A DNA stretch of 64,000 nucleotides from Streptomyces halobius (GCF_023277745.1 NZ_CP086322.1:3286001-3350000); one strand, 5' to 3'; numbered from the stretch's first letter, positions 42,253 through 54,362 are shown. Notes: generated by a model not told the origin, from the sequence alone. Made by a program: numbers and translations.

Positions 42253-43491
42253 CTACTGTTCGGCCTTCCACTGCTCCCAGGAGAGGTTCCAGTCACTGAA
42301 GCCGTTCTCCGGCTGGATCGTTTCATCGTGCGAGTTCTTGACGATCACGACATCGCCGATGATCGAGTTGGCGAAGAACCAGGCCGCCGGGGTGGACTTG
42401 TCGTGGCCGCCGCGCACATCGAACAGGCCGACGCAGCCGTGGCTGGCGTTCCGTCTGCCGAAGGTGGGCTTGCCCGACCAGTAGTTGCCGTGGATGAACG
42501 TGCCGGACGTGCTCAGCCGCATCGCGTGCGGTACGTCCTTGATGTCGTACTCGCCGCCGAAGCCGACGGTGTCGCCGTTCATCCGCGTCACCGGATGCTT
42601 CTCGCTGATCACCATCTGGCCGTTGTAGGTCTCGGTGCCCGGCGCGCCCGCGGTGATCGGGATGGTCTTGACCGTCTTGCCGTCGCGGACGACCGTCATC
42701 TTCTTCGACTTGGCGTCGACGGTGCTGACCTGGCTGCGGCCGATGGTGAACGAGACCTCCTTGGACTGGGTGCCGTACACACCCGGCCGGCCCTGGACGC
42801 CGTCGAGGTCGAGCTTGAGGGTGACCTCGGTGCCGGGCGCCCAGTATTTCTCCGGACGGAAGTCGAGCCGGTCGTTGCCGAACCAGTGGCCCTCGATCGG
42901 GACGGACGGCTTCGCGGTGACCTTGATGGCTTTCTCGACGGCCTCCGGGTCGGTGATCCCTCGGTTGAAGCGGAGGGAGACCGGCATTCCGACGCCGACC
43001 CGCTGGCCGTTCTCCGGGGAGTACTGGCCGATGAAGGTGTTCTGGGGGACGAGCGTGGTGAAACGGGAGTGCTCTGCGGCCTCCCGGCCCTGGACGTCCA
43101 CGGCGATCGCGTCGACGGTGTACTCCGTCGAGGCGCCGAGGTGGCCGCTCGGCTGCCACAGGGTGCCGCTGCCGGATATCTTCCCGGCCACCTCGTTGCC
43201 CTTGCTGTCCCTGACCTTGACGGATGTGAGCCGGCCCTTGTGGGCGGTCACCTTCAGCGCGCCGGTGGTGGCGACGTCCTCCGCGCCGTCCTTGGGAGCT
43301 ATCGTGACGGCCGCCCGGGAGGCGGACTTGTCGGTGCCCGCCTTGCCGGCCGGCTTCTTGCGGTCGTCCTCGTCGCCGCCGCACGCGCTCACCAGCAGCG
43401 CGGCGCCGAGCAACAGCGCGAGCGGCACCCGTCCCCTGCGTGGCCACCGCCGCCGGCGAACCGGCTCCCCCGATATCGGCTGCACGTTCAC
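42253..43491 (-). CDS. Lipoprotein L,D-transpeptidase with Ig-like domains
   Basis: 412 residues from the GTG at 43491, which follows AAAGGGGG. A lipobox (LLVSACGGDED) anchors it outside the membrane. Two Ig-like domains fill residues about 55-255 (SGTLWQPSGHLGASTEYTVD, TLVPQNTFIGQYSPENG). A YkuD catalytic domain follows with FIHGNYW and the active-site C353 in ASHGCVGLFDVRGG, then the helical CwsA-like end EQWKAEQ. It makes 3-3 peptidoglycan cross-links, as the mycobacterial LdtMt2-type enzymes do. A paralogue lies 247 bases upstream. Confidence 0.93.
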   Translation of the reverse strand: MNVQPISGEPVRRRRWPRRGRVPLALLLGAALLVSACGGDEDDRKKPAGKAGTDKSASRAAVTIAPKDGAEDVATTGALKVTAHKGRLTSVKVRDSKGNEVAGKISGSGTLWQPSGHLGASTEYTVDAIAVDVQGREAAEHSRFTTLVPQNTFIGQYSPENGQRVGVGMPVSLRFNRGITDPEAVEKAIKVTAKPSVPIEGHWFGNDRLDFRPEKYWAPGTEVTLKLDLDGVQGRPGVYGTQSKEVSFTIGRSQVSTVDAKSKKMTVVRDGKTVKTIPITAGAPGTETYNGQMVISEKHPVTRMNGDTVGFGGEYDIKDVPHAMRLSTSGTFIHGNYWSGKPTFGRRNASHGCVGLFDVRGGHDKSTPAAWFFANSIIGDVVIVKNSHDETIQPENGFSDWNLSWEQWKAEQ

Positions 43492-43580
43492 GATTGGCCC
43501 CCTTTTCCCCTCGCACTCCCGCGACCCCCCGCACGCGGACGCGAACAGCCGCGCGCTTGCCGTTAGATAACCACACCGCG

Positions 43581-43608
43581 GTGACAGTGGAATCCCCGCC
43601 ACTGTCAC
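43581..43608. promoter_or_regulatory. Perfect inverted repeat upstream of the first L,D-transpeptidase gene
   Basis: GTGACAGTGG (43581-43590), eight bases, CCACTGTCAC (43599-43608), 90 bases before the GTG start. Could be an operator for the gene at 43491 or a hairpin ending the transcript of the gene at 43739. Confidence 0.5.
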
Positions 43609-43738
43609 CGTTTAGTCCCAACTGGGAGGAGTGGGGTGGGGGGCTACGGACGGTAGCGGAGTGACGGGAGGATTCGTCCGGAGGTCGGTCGGATTCGACC
43701 GGCCCTCCAGGGGAGCATCGACACAGCGCGGTACCGGA

Positions 43739-45013
43739 TCAGCGCAGCGCCGAGCCGGCCCGCCAGCGCTCCCACGACATGTTCCAGCCACCGAGACCGT
43801 TGTCCGGCGCGACCGTACGGTCCCACGAGTTCCGCACCTCCACGGTGTCGCCGACGATCGAACGGGCGAAGAACCAGCCGGCCGGCGTCTTCGGGCCGCC
43901 GCCCCGGACGTCCTTGAGCCCCACACAGCCATGGCTGGTGTTGAGGCCGCCGAAGACGGCGGGCGGTGCCCAGTAGTTGCCGTGCAGAAAGGTCCCGGAC
44001 CGGGTGAGGCGCATCGCGTGCGGGACGTCCTTGATGTCGTACTCACCACCGAAGCCGACGGTGCGCCCGTCCATCCGCGTCACCGACTGACGGGCCATGA
44101 TCACCATCTTCCCGTTGTAGGTGGGGTTTTGGGCGTTGCCCGCGGTGACCGGCAGCCGGGCCAGCACCCGGCCGTCCCGCCGCACCGTCATGATGTGCCG
44201 GGCGACGTCAACGGTGCTGATCTGATCCCGGCCGACCCGGTAGCGGATCGTCTTGCGCTGGACCCCGTAGGCGTCCGGACCGGTCTGCACATCACGCAGC
44301 CGCAGATCGACGGTGATCACGGTGCCCGGCCTCCAGCGGTCGCGGGGTCGGAAGTCCAGCCGCCGGGAGCCGAACCAGTGGGGGGCGATCTGAACGGCGG
44401 GCCGGGCGGTGACCCTGATGGCGCGCTCGACGGCCGCGCGGTCGACGACCCGCCGGTTGAAGGTCAGCGAGACGATCATGCCGGTGCCGACCCTGGTGTT
44501 GTTCTCGGGCGTGTAGAAGCCGATGAGGCGGTGCGGGGGCACGAGGGTGGTGAAGGTGGTGCGGCGGGTGGTGCGGCGGCCGGCGCCGTCCAGGGCCACC
44601 ACGTCGACGGTGTACTTCGCGCCGAGCGCGAGGGGGCCGGACGTGGGGCGCCAGATCCGTCCGTCCGGGGAAATCCGGCCGGCGAGGGGAGTTCGGCCGG
44701 CGGTACCGGCACGTCGCACCTCGACCCGCGCCAGCCGTCCCTCGGGCACCCGGACCTCCAGCCGCTCCCGGGTCCGTACGCCGCGCGCACCGTCATCCGG
44801 GACGACCCTGATCATCTCCTCCGGAGGGCGCGGCTCCGAGGGGGCGCAGCCGGCCAGGGCCGATCCGGCGAGCACGGTCACGACGACGATCACGACGGCG
44901 GCCCGGGTGCGGCCACCACCCCGTGACCGGGCTCCCCCGGGCTCCGTCCGGAGGGCCCCCCATCGCCCCCGTCGCCCTGCCCCCTTCGCTCGGTCCTCCT
45001 GATGGACGGTCAT
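43739..45013 (-). CDS. Second lipoprotein L,D-transpeptidase with Ig-like domains
   Basis: 424 residues, paralogue of the gene at 42253 with the same order: lipobox (GSALAGCAPSE), two Ig-like domains, and YkuD domain with FLHGNYW and C363 in TSHGCVGLKDVRGG. The N terminus carries an extra basic stretch before the signal helix, part of it encoded by a palindromic repeat at 44930-44964; if that is non-native, translation may start later. This paralogue is much richer in Arg than the first (GRRTTRRTTFTTLVPP). Both probably build 3-3 cross-links outside the membrane. Confidence 0.92.
   Translation of the reverse strand: MTVHQEDRAKGAGRRGRWGALRTEPGGARSRGGGRTRAAVVIVVVTVLAGSALAGCAPSEPRPPEEMIRVVPDDGARGVRTRERLEVRVPEGRLARVEVRRAGTAGRTPLAGRISPDGRIWRPTSGPLALGAKYTVDVVALDGAGRRTTRRTTFTTLVPPHRLIGFYTPENNTRVGTGMIVSLTFNRRVVDRAAVERAIRVTARPAVQIAPHWFGSRRLDFRPRDRWRPGTVITVDLRLRDVQTGPDAYGVQRKTIRYRVGRDQISTVDVARHIMTVRRDGRVLARLPVTAGNAQNPTYNGKMVIMARQSVTRMDGRTVGFGGEYDIKDVPHAMRLTRSGTFLHGNYWAPPAVFGGLNTSHGCVGLKDVRGGGPKTPAGWFFARSIVGDTVEVRNSWDRTVAPDNGLGGWNMSWERWRAGSALR
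44930..44964. repeat. GC-rich palindromic element in the 5' coding region of the second L,D-transpeptidase
   Basis: GGCTCCCCCGGGCTCCGTCC then GGAGGGCCCCCCAT; CCGGGC-TCC-GTCCGG folds. The core matches that at 23094-23137. Confidence 0.55.
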
Positions 45014-45027
45014 ATACCGAATTGTGC

Positions 45028-45042
45028 CTGATGTTGCATCAG
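45028..45042. promoter_or_regulatory. Small dyad in the divergent ldt-glgX spacer
   Basis: CTGATG-TTG-CATCAG, 15 bases upstream of the transpeptidase ATG and in the 213-base spacer shared with glgX. Possible operator; weak evidence. Confidence 0.3.
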
Positions 45043-45226
45043 TTGCCGGTGATGCCGCGAAATCGGTATGTCATGACGGGAGCTCCGGGCACCTTCCCCG
45101 GGGGGAGCGTGAGGCAACGCCCGGTTGCGGGAAGAACAACGCCGAGGGCGGAGACGCCCGCACGGCTGGGACTCCGTGCGGGGGGGCCGCCGCCCGACCG
45201 AGCCATGAGCCGCAGGAGGCCGGTAC

Positions 45227-47555
<2,329 letters not shown>

Positions 47556-47575
<20 letters not shown>

Positions 47576-47662
47576 CGCATGCTCCGGACGGATCCCGGTT
47601 GTCGGTACTCCGGGCGGCCCCCGGCTGACACCTGTTCAGGACAGATCCCGACCGACGCTCCC
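47556..47662. repeat. Four tandem 26-27 bp repeats across the glgX stop
   Basis: Units start at 47556, 47583, 47609 and 47636, each close to TCCGGGCGGATCCCGGCTGA plus about seven bases. The first unit contains the last codons and stop of glgX; the rest lie in the spacer before the ABC exporter genes. Confidence 0.75.
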
Positions 47663-47739
47663 CGGACCGCCGCGGGCCAAGCCCCACCCGCGGAAAACCG
47701 CGTGAGCATTGTCGGTGGTGCGGCTTACGCTCGCGAGTG

Positions 47740-49809
47740 ATGGCCGATACCGCGCAGACGACGCCCCAGACCGACCCGACCACCAGCCCCTCCGCCCACG
47801 CCCGCCGCTCCGCGGTGCGCTCCCTGCTGCGCCTGTGGCCCTTCGTCCGCCCGGTGCGGACGCGGCTGTCCCTGGCGGCGTTCGTGGCGGTGCTCGCGTC
47901 GTGCATCGGGCTGGTCATCCCGCTGGTGCTCAAGTGGCTGGTGGACGGTCCGGTGGCGGAGCGCGACCCGGGCGGTACGTGGCTGGGCGGCGGCCTCCTG
48001 CTGCTCCTCGGGATCGCCGAGGCGGGGCTGTTCGGCTTGCGACGCTGGCTGGTGGCGCGGCCCCTGGCCGGCGTCGAGGCGGCGATGCGCGAGGCGCTGT
48101 ACCGCCATGTCCAGCGGCTGCCGGTCTCCTTCCACGACCGCTGGGCGTCCGGCCAGCTGCTGTCGCGCGGCACCACCGACCTTCAGCTGCTCCGTATGTT
48201 CCTCGCCTTCCCGCTGACGTTCCTGCTGGTCAACGGCGCAACGATCCTGGTCGGCTGCGTACTCCTGCTGGTCCAGCGCTGGTCGCTCGGAGTGGTGCTG
48301 CTGGCGCCGGTGCTGCCGCTGATGGTGGTGTGCTCGGTCTTCGAGGCCAAGTACGCGGTGGCGGCGCGGCGTGCTCAGGACCAGGTGGGTGATCTGACGA
48401 CGGTGGTCGAGGAGTCCGTGCTCGGCATCCGGATCATCAAGGGCTTCGGGCGGCACCGCAGCCAGGCCCGCGCCTTCAAGGAGCTGACGCACCGGCTGCG
48501 TGCCACGGAGCTGCACAAGGCGCGGCTGCTTGCCGCCATCTGGTGCGTCATCTCGGCGCTGCCGGAGCTCGCCATCGCCGCGACCCTGGTGCTCGGCACG
48601 CTCCAGGTGGCCGACGGCGCGCTGTCCGCGGGCACACTCGTGGCGTTCCTGTCGACGGCCCTGGCGCTGCGCTGGCCGGTGGACTCCATCGGCTTCCTGC
48701 TGGCCATGAGCAACGAGGCGGCGACGGCCACGGACCGGTATTTCGAGGTCATGGACGAAGCCCCGATGGGGGACGAGGGCCGCGGAGCGAAGACCGCAAG
48801 CATGGCGCCGCGCCCGGAGTCCGCGGCCGCTCCCGGCGGGCTGGTCTTCGAGGGCGTCGAATTCCGCTATCCCGATGCGGCGAAGGACACCCCGCCGACC
48901 CTCCGGGGCATCGATCTGCACATCCGGCCCGGCGAGACCATGGCGCTGGTGGGGGCCACGGGCAGCGGGAAGACCACCCTCACGGCGCTGGTGCCCCGGC
49001 TGTACGACCCCACCGCGGGCCGGATCATCATGGACGGCCGGGATCTGGCGACGCTCAGCCGGGACGAGGCGCGGGCCCTGGTCGCGGTGGCCTTCGAGGA
49101 ACCCACGCTGTTCTCGGCGACCGCGGCGGAGAACGTCCTGATGGGTGCGGCGGACGCCCAAGAGGCCGATCTGCTGCGGGCGTTACGGGTCGCGCAGGCC
49201 GACGAGTTCGTCCATGCCCTCCCCGAAGGCACCGCCTCCCAGGTCGGTGAACAGGGCCTGAACCTCTCCGGCGGACAACGGCAACGACTCGCCCTGGCCC
49301 GCGCGGTGGTCGGCCGGCCACGCTTCCTGATCCTCGACGATCCGCTCTCCGCGCTCGACGTCCACACCGAGGCCCTGGTGGAGGCGGCCCTGCGCCAGGT
49401 CCTGGCGACCACCACCGCCCTGGTCGTCGCCCACCGGCCGTCCACGGTCCTGCTGGCCGACCGGGTGGCGCTGCTGTCCGGCGGCCGGATCACCGCCGTC
49501 GGCACCCACCACGAACTGCTCCGGGACAACCCCGAGTACGCCACCTTGATGTCCGGCGAACCGGACCACGGCGACGCCGGTGGCCCCGATGGCCCGGATG
49601 GCCGCGATGACTGCGACGACCGCGAAGCCGCACCGGAGCACGACGACCACGGCGACCACGGCGACCACCACCGAGGCCACGGCCACGGCGCCCCGGGCCG
49701 GCGCGGCGACGCCGGTGGCCCCGATGACCGCATGAGCGCACCCGAACACCGCGACCACCAGCAAGGCCACGGCGCCCCGGGCCGGCGGGAAGGGGAGAGC
49801 GTCCGATGA
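47740..49809 (+). CDS. ABC exporter half-transporter with degenerate catalytic Glu and His-rich tail
   Basis: 689 residues from the ATG at 47740 (a GTG three bases earlier is possible). Six-helix membrane domain (about 30-330), then NBD with Walker A GATGSGKTTL, signature LNLSGGQRQR, Walker B FLILDDPLSALD and H-loop VVAHRPS. The residue after Walker B is Asp (D534) where active ATPases have Glu. The last 80 residues are a low-complexity tail with two imperfect repeats (GDAGGPD, APEH, GHGAPGRR) and a run HDDHGDHGDHHRGHGHG. The stop overlaps the next start (ATGA), marking it as one half of a heterodimer. Confidence 0.92.
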   Translation: MADTAQTTPQTDPTTSPSAHARRSAVRSLLRLWPFVRPVRTRLSLAAFVAVLASCIGLVIPLVLKWLVDGPVAERDPGGTWLGGGLLLLLGIAEAGLFGLRRWLVARPLAGVEAAMREALYRHVQRLPVSFHDRWASGQLLSRGTTDLQLLRMFLAFPLTFLLVNGATILVGCVLLLVQRWSLGVVLLAPVLPLMVVCSVFEAKYAVAARRAQDQVGDLTTVVEESVLGIRIIKGFGRHRSQARAFKELTHRLRATELHKARLLAAIWCVISALPELAIAATLVLGTLQVADGALSAGTLVAFLSTALALRWPVDSIGFLLAMSNEAATATDRYFEVMDEAPMGDEGRGAKTASMAPRPESAAAPGGLVFEGVEFRYPDAAKDTPPTLRGIDLHIRPGETMALVGATGSGKTTLTALVPRLYDPTAGRIIMDGRDLATLSRDEARALVAVAFEEPTLFSATAAENVLMGAADAQEADLLRALRVAQADEFVHALPEGTASQVGEQGLNLSGGQRQRLALARAVVGRPRFLILDDPLSALDVHTEALVEAALRQVLATTTALVVAHRPSTVLLADRVALLSGGRITAVGTHHELLRDNPEYATLMSGEPDHGDAGGPDGPDGRDDCDDREAAPEHDDHGDHGDHHRGHGHGAPGRRGDAGGPDDRMSAPEHRDHQQGHGAPGRREGESVR

Positions 49810-51698
49810 CGTCCACCACTACGACGGGCCGGTCGGCCGATGACCCCGAGAGCGGCAAGGCGAACGGCGACCGCGAGAGCGACGACGCCGCCCGGAAGCC
49901 GACCGATTCCGACGCGTTCGAGCGGGACGTCCTGCCCACGCCCAAGGGCGCCTCGCGCGCTCTGCTGCGGTCGTTGCTGAAGCCGCATCACGGCCGTGTC
50001 CGCCTGGCCGCCGTCCTCCTCCTGGCCGAGCAGATCGCGGTGCAGGCCGGCCCGCTGCTGGTGGCCTACGCGATCGACCACGCCGTACCGGCGCTGCGGT
50101 CCGGCGACCACGGTCCGCTGATCATCATGGCGGTGGTGGCTGCGCTGTGCGCCCTGGCGTCCGGCGGGCTGCAGTACGTGTTCGTCAGGCTCTCGGCCCG
50201 GGTGAGCCAGGACGTCCTGCTCGACCTCCGGGGCCGGATCTTCCGGCACGGGCAGACGCTCAGTCTGGACTTCCACGAGCGCTATACGTCCGGCCGGCTG
50301 ATCTCCCGGGCCACGACCGATGTGGAGTCGCTGCGCGAACTCCTTGAGGAGGGCCTGCAGGAGCTGATCGAGGTCGTTCTCTCGACCGTCTACATCACCA
50401 CGATCCTGCTCTTCCTGGACTGGGGCCTCGGCGCCGCGGCCCTCGCCTTCGCCGGGCCGCTCTACCTCCTCGTACGCTCCTTCCAGCGCCGCTCGCAGCG
50501 GGCCTACAGCGTGAAGTCCACGGCGATGGCGTCCGTCATCGTGAAGTTCACCGAGACCGTCAACGGCATCCGCCCGGTGCAGGCGTTCCGCCGCGAGCGG
50601 CCGAACGACACCGCGTTCGGCCGTCTGAACCACCGCCACGAGCGGGTCAACGGCTCGGCCACCCTGGAGATGGCCCGGTATGTCATCTCGTCCCGTCTGG
50701 TGGCCAACGTCGCGATCGCCGGGATCGTCCTGTGGGGCGCGTACCGCGTGGCCTCCGGCGGGCTCGCGCTCGGTGTGCTGGCCGCCGCGGCGCTCTATCT
50801 GCGCCGGCTGTACGACCCCATCGACCGGCTGGGGATGTTCCTCAACTCGTACCAGTCCGCGGCGGCTTCGCTGGAGAAGATCGCCGGTCTGCTCGCCCAG
50901 CGGCCCGGTGTCCCGGAGCCGGTGGCGCCGGTCGCGCTGCCGCCCGTGGCGTCCGGCCGGCCCGGCCGCGAGGTCGGCTTCCGCGGTGTCCGCTTCGCCT
51001 ACCGCACCGGCGGCGAGGTGCTCCCCCGCCTCGATCTGACCCTCGCGGCCGGCTCGACCGTCGCCGTGGTGGGCGCCACCGGGGCCGGCAAGTCCACCGT
51101 CGCCAAGCTGCTGGCCCGGTTCTACGACCCCACCGAGGGGCGCGTCCTGCTCGACGGCGTCGATCTGCGCGATCTGTCCACCGCGGAGCTGCGCCGCAAT
51201 GTCGTGATGGTCACCCAGGAGGCGTTCCTGTTCTCCGGCACCGTCGCCGAGAACATCGCCATCGGCCGCCCGGACGCCACCCGTGCGGAGATCGAGCTGG
51301 CCGCGAAGGCCATCGGCGCACATGACTTCATCACCGGCCTGCCGGATGGCTACGACACCGACGTCCGCAAGCGCGGCGGCCGTATCTCCGCAGGCCAGCG
51401 GCAGTTGGTCGGCTTCGCCAGGGCGCTGCTCGCCGACCCCGCGGTGCTGATTCTGGACGAGGCCACCAGCTCCCTGGACATCCCGGGCGAGCGGGCGGTG
51501 CAGGGCGCCATGAGCACTGTGCTGCAGGGCCGTACGGCCGTCGTCATCGCGCACCGGCTGTCGACGGTCGAGATCGCCGACCGGGTCCTCGTCATGGCCG
51601 ACGGCCGCACGGTCGAGGACGGTCCCCCGTCCGAACTGATCGCGGACCACGGCCGTTTCGCGGCACTGCAGGAGGCGTGGCGGCAGAGCGTGGGGTGA
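49806..51698 (+). CDS. ABC exporter half-transporter, catalytic partner
   Basis: 630 residues. A polar N terminus (1-45) precedes six helices and the NBD: Walker A GATGAGKSTVAK, signature RISAGQRQL (Ala for the second Gly), Walker B VLILDEATSSLD with a normal catalytic E552, and H-loop VIAHRLSTV. With the upstream half this gives one normal and one degenerate ATP site: the degenerate one is made from the partner's D534 and this ISAGQ signature, as in TM287/288- or BmrCD-type exporters. Substrate unknown. Confidence 0.93.
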   Translation: MTSTTTTGRSADDPESGKANGDRESDDAARKPTDSDAFERDVLPTPKGASRALLRSLLKPHHGRVRLAAVLLLAEQIAVQAGPLLVAYAIDHAVPALRSGDHGPLIIMAVVAALCALASGGLQYVFVRLSARVSQDVLLDLRGRIFRHGQTLSLDFHERYTSGRLISRATTDVESLRELLEEGLQELIEVVLSTVYITTILLFLDWGLGAAALAFAGPLYLLVRSFQRRSQRAYSVKSTAMASVIVKFTETVNGIRPVQAFRRERPNDTAFGRLNHRHERVNGSATLEMARYVISSRLVANVAIAGIVLWGAYRVASGGLALGVLAAAALYLRRLYDPIDRLGMFLNSYQSAAASLEKIAGLLAQRPGVPEPVAPVALPPVASGRPGREVGFRGVRFAYRTGGEVLPRLDLTLAAGSTVAVVGATGAGKSTVAKLLARFYDPTEGRVLLDGVDLRDLSTAELRRNVVMVTQEAFLFSGTVAENIAIGRPDATRAEIELAAKAIGAHDFITGLPDGYDTDVRKRGGRISAGQRQLVGFARALLADPAVLILDEATSSLDIPGERAVQGAMSTVLQGRTAVVIAHRLSTVEIADRVLVMADGRTVEDGPPSELIADHGRFAALQEAWRQSVG

Positions 51699-52041
51699 GG
51701 GCCCCAGGGGGACGAAGGCTCGGAAGAAGGGGCCCCACGCCCCTCTCTCCCCCGCTCACCGCGCCAACTGTCCGCCATGCGAACGCGGATTTCGCGCAAC
51801 GGACGGTTTCCGGCCAATTAGTTGAACGGAGCCTGACAACCGCCTGTGCGCGGTGGGACTCTTCCCGGCAACCACCCGTGCGACCCCCCACAGCACCACT
51901 CCCACGGCAGGCCGTTCCCGCTCCACCCGTATGGCTCCCCCCACGCTCCATGAGTTCTGCTCGCTCCGCCCGGACGGCCGTTCGCCGCCCGGTCCCCCTC
52001 GGCCGCACTGTCCGGTCGCGGCCACCGCAGAAGGAGTCAGT
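51699..52041. other. Intergenic region between ABC exporter and second M4 protease
   Basis: 343 bases. GGGCCCC (51699-51705) and GGGGCCC (51729-51735) may form a weak terminator. A less GC-rich patch near 51785-51835 (TTTCCGGCCAATTAGTTGAAC) may hold the protease promoter. No gene is supported. Confidence 0.45.
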
Positions 52042-54078
52042 GTGAGACGCACCCCCCATGGATCAATCCGCCGCAGACGCACCCCCCACAGACGCGCCGT
52101 GACCACCGGCACGCTGGTCGCCGTCACGGCCATGCTGGCCGTCGGTGTGCAGGCCGGCACCGGCACGGCCGCCGCCCCGCGGCCGGGCACCCCCCACGCC
52201 ACCGCCGCCCCCGGCGCGCTGCCGGCCAAGCTGTCCCCGTCCCAGCGTGCGGAGCTGATACGGGCGGCCGGCGCCTCCACCGCCGAGACCGCGAAGCTGC
52301 TGAAGCTCGGCGCCAAGGAGAAACTCGTCGTCAAGGACGTCATCAAGGACGCCGACGGCACCACCCACACCCGCTACGACCGCACCTACGCCGGACTCCC
52401 GGTCCTCGGCGGCGACTTGATCGTGCACACCGCCAAGGACGGCGCCGTCAAGAGCACCACCAAGGCGACCGACAAGCCCGTCAAGCCGGCCTCCACCACC
52501 CCGCAGGTCACGCCGGCCGCGGCCGAGGCGCAGGCCGTCAAGTCGGCCCAGGCGCAAGGGGCGAAGCGGACCGGGGCGGCGAAGGCGCCGCGCAAGGTGG
52601 TCTGGGCCGCCGACGGCACACCGGTGCTCGCGTACGAGACCGTGGTCGGCGGGCTGCAGGACGACGGCACGCCCAACGAGCTGCATGTCATCACGGACGC
52701 CACCACCGGCGCCAAGCTCTTCGAGTACCAGGCGATCAAGAACGGCACCGGCCACAGCCAGTACAGCGGCAAGGTCACGCTCGGCACCGCACCCTCGTAC
52801 ACGCTGACCGACACCGGCCGCGGCAACCACAAGACGTACAACCTCAACCACGGTTCGTCCGGCACCGGGAGACTGTTCTCCGACCCGGATGACGTGTGGG
52901 GCGACGGGACTCCGCAGAACGTCCAGACGGCCGGTGTGGACGCCCACTTCGGCGCCGCGCTGACCTGGGACTACTACAAGAACGTGCACGGCCGCAGCGG
53001 AATCCGGGGGGACGGTGTCGGCGCGTACTCCCGCGTCCACTACGGCAACAACTACGTCAACGCCTTCTGGAGCGACAGCTGCTTCTGCATGACGTACGGC
53101 GACGGCAGCGGCAACGCCAAGCCCCTGACGTCCATCGACGTCGCGGCACACGAAATGACGCACGGTGTCACCTCCGCCACCGCCAACCTCACCTACAGCG
53201 GCGAATCCGGCGGCCTGAACGAGGCCACCAGCGATATCTTCGCGGCCGCCACGGAGTTCGACGCCAACAACCCGCAGGACCCGGGCGACTACCTCATCGG
53301 CGAGAAGATCGACATCAACGGCAACGGCACCCCGCTGCGCTACATGGACAAGCCCAGCAAGGACGGCCGGTCCAAGGACTACTGGTACTCCGGCATCGGC
53401 AATGTCGACGTCCACTACTCCTCGGGTGTCGCCAACCACTTCTTCTATCTGCTGTCCGAGGGCAGCGGCCCGAAGGACATCGGCGACGTCCACTACGACA
53501 GCCCCACCTACGACAACCAGCCGGTCCCGGGCATCGGCCGGGCCAACGCCGAGAAGATCTGGTTCAAGGCGCTCACCCAGTACATGACCGCCAACACCAA
53601 CTACGCGGCGGCGCGCACCGCCACGCTGTCCGCCGCCGCCGACCTCTTCGGCCAGGGCAGCGCGACCTACAACACGGTCGCCAACACCTGGGCGGCGGTC
53701 AATGTCGGCTCCCGCGTCCCGGACGACGGCGAGGGCACCGTCTACGAGAACACCGATGACGTCGCGATCCCGGACGCGGGCGCGGCGGTCACCTCACCGG
53801 TCAAGGTCAGCCGCAGCGGCAACGCGCCCAGCGGACTGAAGGTGACGGTGGACATCGTGCACACCTACCGCGGCGACCTGGTCATCGATCTGCTCGCCCC
53901 GGACGGCACGGCCTACCGCCTGAAGAACTCCCACGCCAACGACCCGGCGAACAACGTCAAGGCGACCTACACCGTCAACGCCTCCTCGAAGGCGGCGAGC
54001 GGCACCTGGAAGCTGCGGGTCCGGGACGTCTACGCCCAGGACACCGGCTACATCAACGGCTGGAAGCTCACGTTCTGA
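52042..54078 (+). CDS. Secreted M4 zinc metalloprotease with C-terminal P domain
   Basis: 678 residues from the GTG at 52042, which follows AAGGAG. A long twin-Arg-containing signal region (RRRTPHRRAVTTGTLVAVTA), a propeptide with LPVLGGDLIVHTA, and the M4 catalytic domain: H370-E371 and H374 in VAAHEMTHGV, GGLNEATSDIF, and GVANHFFYLLSEGSG. A proprotein-convertase P domain occupies about 565-678 (VTVDIVHTYRGDLVIDLLAPDG, DTGYINGWKLTF), a beta-sandwich that stabilises or targets the enzyme. A stretch of the propeptide is nearly identical in DNA to the next protease gene. Confidence 0.95.
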   Translation: MRRTPHGSIRRRRTPHRRAVTTGTLVAVTAMLAVGVQAGTGTAAAPRPGTPHATAAPGALPAKLSPSQRAELIRAAGASTAETAKLLKLGAKEKLVVKDVIKDADGTTHTRYDRTYAGLPVLGGDLIVHTAKDGAVKSTTKATDKPVKPASTTPQVTPAAAEAQAVKSAQAQGAKRTGAAKAPRKVVWAADGTPVLAYETVVGGLQDDGTPNELHVITDATTGAKLFEYQAIKNGTGHSQYSGKVTLGTAPSYTLTDTGRGNHKTYNLNHGSSGTGRLFSDPDDVWGDGTPQNVQTAGVDAHFGAALTWDYYKNVHGRSGIRGDGVGAYSRVHYGNNYVNAFWSDSCFCMTYGDGSGNAKPLTSIDVAAHEMTHGVTSATANLTYSGESGGLNEATSDIFAAATEFDANNPQDPGDYLIGEKIDINGNGTPLRYMDKPSKDGRSKDYWYSGIGNVDVHYSSGVANHFFYLLSEGSGPKDIGDVHYDSPTYDNQPVPGIGRANAEKIWFKALTQYMTANTNYAAARTATLSAAADLFGQGSATYNTVANTWAAVNVGSRVPDDGEGTVYENTDDVAIPDAGAAVTSPVKVSRSGNAPSGLKVTVDIVHTYRGDLVIDLLAPDGTAYRLKNSHANDPANNVKATYTVNASSKAASGTWKLRVRDVYAQDTGYINGWKLTF

Positions 54079-54362
54079 CGTGGCGACAACACCTCAGCGT
54101 CACCGTTGTGTGACAAAGGGGTTTCGCCACTTCACAGATCGCCTCAAGTAGCCCGATAAGGCTGCAAATTGGGCGCCGTTCCCGGGGCTCCGGGGCGGCG
54201 CCCCCTCCGTTATGCGGACAACACGCTCCTACCTACGGACGATTTTTGGCCAACCTCTCAACTGCCTCCTGACATGCACGCGTTCGAATGGCAGTGTTCC
54301 CGGGGCATGTCACACCCGCATCGCTTTGCACCCCCACCACTGGCAAAGTTGAAGGAGCACGC
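54079..54362. other. Spacer between tandem M4 protease genes
   Basis: GTGGCG (54080-54085) and CGCCAC (54125-54130) enclose an inner GTCA/TGAC pair, a plausible terminator for the upstream gene. The following stretch to 54345 should hold the next promoter; no hexamers could be fixed. Confidence 0.45.

Noticed and set aside
54148..54160. CCCGATAA resembling the -10 element of WhiG-type sporulation promoters
   Set aside because: There is no TAAA at the required 15-base spacing upstream, so it is not a credible sigma-WhiG promoter.
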